This document shows, piece after piece, positions 62,827 to 64,000 of a stretch of DNA of 64,000 nt (the stretch's first letter is position 1; every line of letters begins with the position of its first letter). The stretch covers positions 1 to 64,000 of the forward strand of contig CAKZSI010000039.1 of NCBI GenBank assembly GCA_937918935.1, in the 5' to 3' direction. The stretch comes from an uncultured Chloroflexales bacterium. Lineage in GTDB: Bacteria > Chloroflexota > Chloroflexia > Chloroflexales > Chloroflexaceae. The notes under the pieces are model-generated. The model saw only the letters and a list, made by a program, of their open reading frames with translations. It was not told the DNA's origin and did no database searches. A program made the translations under genes and the position numbers.

Positions 62827-64000
62827 ATGCAAGCACCGCGCATCGCCTACTGTTCGCCCGTGAACCCGGCGCCCTCGGGCATCTCCGACTACAGTGAGGA
62901 GTTGCTGCCCTACCTCGGCCAGTACGCTGAGATCGTGCTGTTTGTCGAGGATGGTTTGCGCCCGGCCAACCCCCGCCTGGCGCAGCACCTGAAGGTGCTG
63001 CCGATCCGCTGCCTGCCGCGCGAACTGCGGCGGCGACGCTACGATGCCCTGGTGTACCACATGGGCAACAGCCCGGCGCACGGGGCGATCTGGGACGCCG
63101 CCCGGCGGCTGCCCGGCGTTGTCGTACTGCACGATTTTGTGCTGCACCATTTCATGCTCTGGTACGCCGCCAGCCGGCTGCGGGACGTGCAGAGCTACGT
63201 TCGCGCGATGGAAACGCGCTACGGCGCACCTGGCGCGCACATGGCCCAGCTTATGATCCGCTCGCGTTTCACCGATGCAGCCTTCGACTTCCCCTGCTGT
63301 GAACCGGTGCTTGACGGCGCCATCGGTCTGATCGCCCATAGCCGCTACGTGGTCGAGCGCGCCGCCGCGCTGCGTCCCGACCTGCCCATGGCCGTCGTGC
63401 CAATGGGTGTCCCGCTGCCGAACGTACCCTCCCGCGAGGAGGCGCGCGCACGTCTCGGCCTGCCCCCAGAAGCGGCGGTGCTGGCGAGTTTCGGCCACAT
63501 CAACGCCTGGAAGCGGGTCGAGCCGGCGCTGCGGGCGCTGGCCGCGTTGCGCGCCGAGGGCCACGACGCGCGCTATCTGCTGGTGGGCAGCGTCTCACCA
63601 AACTACGATCTCGCCGGGCTGATCGCCCGCTCGGGGCTGGGCAACGCCGTGACGGTGACCGGCTACGTGCCCCGCGCCGCGTTTGAGGCCTATGTAGCCG
63701 CCGCCGACATCTGCGTCAACCTGCGCCACCCGACCGGCGGCGAGACTAGCGCCAGCCTGCTGCGGCTCCTCGGCGCCGGGCGCCCGACCCTGGTGAGCGC
63801 CGTGGGCGCCTTCGCCGAACTGCCGCCCGGCGTGGCCGCTCAGGTGGACCCCGGCCCCGCCGAGGGCGATCAGGTCCTCGCCTATTGCCGGCTGCTGCTG
63901 GCGCGCCCGGAGCTGGCAGCGGCCCTGGGCGCGCGGGCGCGGGCCTACGTGGCCACCGAACACACCCTGGAACGGGCCGCCGTTGGGTATGCCCGCTTTC
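62827..64000 (+). CDS. Glycosyltransferase family 4 (3' end outside window)
   Basis: Open frame of 391 codons to the window edge, no stop reached. The N-terminal part MQAPRIAYCSPVNPAPSGIS contains the acceptor loop (NPAPSGISDYS) of GT4 enzymes, with VVLHDFVLHHFM next. The C-terminal donor domain shows FGHINAWKRVEPALRAL, YLLVGSVSPNYDL, VTGYVPRAAFEAYVAAADICV and RHPTGGETSASLLRLLGAG, where the usual E-x7-E is modified to ...GETSASLLRLL. It is divergent from gltB across a 425-bp region with both promoters. Acceptor and sugar unknown; a surface-glycan role is likely in view of the many glycan genes here. Confidence 0.85.
   Translation, partial: MQAPRIAYCSPVNPAPSGISDYSEELLPYLGQYAEIVLFVEDGLRPANPRLAQHLKVLPIRCLPRELRRRRYDALVYHMGNSPAHGAIWDAARRLPGVVVLHDFVLHHFMLWYAASRLRDVQSYVRAMETRYGAPGAHMAQLMIRSRFTDAAFDFPCCEPVLDGAIGLIAHSRYVVERAAALRPDLPMAVVPMGVPLPNVPSREEARARLGLPPEAAVLASFGHINAWKRVEPALRALAALRAEGHDARYLLVGSVSPNYDLAGLIARSGLGNAVTVTGYVPRAAFEAYVAAADICVNLRHPTGGETSASLLRLLGAGRPTLVSAVGAFAELPPGVAAQVDPGPAEGDQVLAYCRLLLARPELAAALGARARAYVATEHTLERAAVGYARF

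Overview
This 64 kb window is GC-rich (roughly 65%) and most likely comes from a member of the Chloroflexota, class Chloroflexia (Chloroflexales/Roseiflexineae-like). This is inferred from the gene content: two Agl23/TIGR03663-type membrane proteins in tandem, two galactolipid-synthase-type GT28 glycosyltransferases in tandem, a DUF5317 membrane protein, Pro/Thr-rich linkers in lipoproteins and secreted proteins, and a sortase in a bacterium whose other genes look monoderm. No plasmid, phage or CRISPR signature is visible; the window reads as ordinary chromosome. The identification rests on reading the sequence alone and no database was searched.

Layout. 0-8 kb: a J-domain membrane protein, a 5'-truncated polyferredoxin, a GntR/FCD regulator, a ParB-like/Usp fusion, tRNA-Arg(TCT) with a complete promoter and terminator, a secreted protein and a membrane-anchored phospholipase-D-like enzyme. 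8-12.4 kb: an oligopeptide/dipeptide-type ABC importer (binding protein and two permeases, no ATPase). 12.7-16.3 kb: the pyrimidine operon pyrR-pyrB-pyrC', preceded by a -35/-10 promoter, a PyrR-binding hairpin and an intrinsic terminator; pyrC' encodes a dihydroorotase homologue that has lost most metal ligands. 16.5-19 kb: the two GT28 glycolipid glycosyltransferases. 19-26.5 kb: sortase, YceI-type lipoprotein, a 77-aa protein, HAD phosphatase, HerA-like ATPase, 6-phosphogluconolactonase and an aminoglycoside-phosphotransferase-like pseudokinase. 26.5-33 kb: the two giant GT-C-like membrane proteins, one fused to an NHL beta-propeller. 33-47.5 kb: penicillin-acylase-type Ntn hydrolase, a divergent prenyl synthase, lipase-like hydrolase, small membrane proteins (including a 33-aa one with its own terminator), a sensor kinase, a lipoprotein glycosidase, a papain-like fold protein and an alpha/beta hydrolase. 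47.4-56.2 kb: a polysaccharide locus, all on the minus strand: sugar transferase, UDP-glucuronate decarboxylase type SDR, O-antigen-ligase/polymerase type protein, nucleotide-sugar epimerase, LPG-synthase-type membrane protein, GT4 and a PAP2-like protein. 57-64 kb: a DUF1992 protein, the glutamate synthase large subunit gltB with a 308-nt structured leader, and a GT4 gene cut by the window end.

The striking non-coding layer is a dense set of intergenic repeats. Family A is a 19-bp palindrome with consensus GGGGAAACCTGGTTTCCCC. Family B is GGGAGGGC-loop-GCCCTCCC. Family C is a MITE-like hairpin element of about 100-145 bp. Family D starts with gcaacgtccgtct and carries a hairpin. Several copies sit in arrays with a period of about 70 bp. 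The likely stories of biological interest are the ATCase/pseudo-dihydroorotase pair under PyrR attenuation, the gltB leader with two terminator-like hairpins, the orphan micro-protein gene, and the repeat families.
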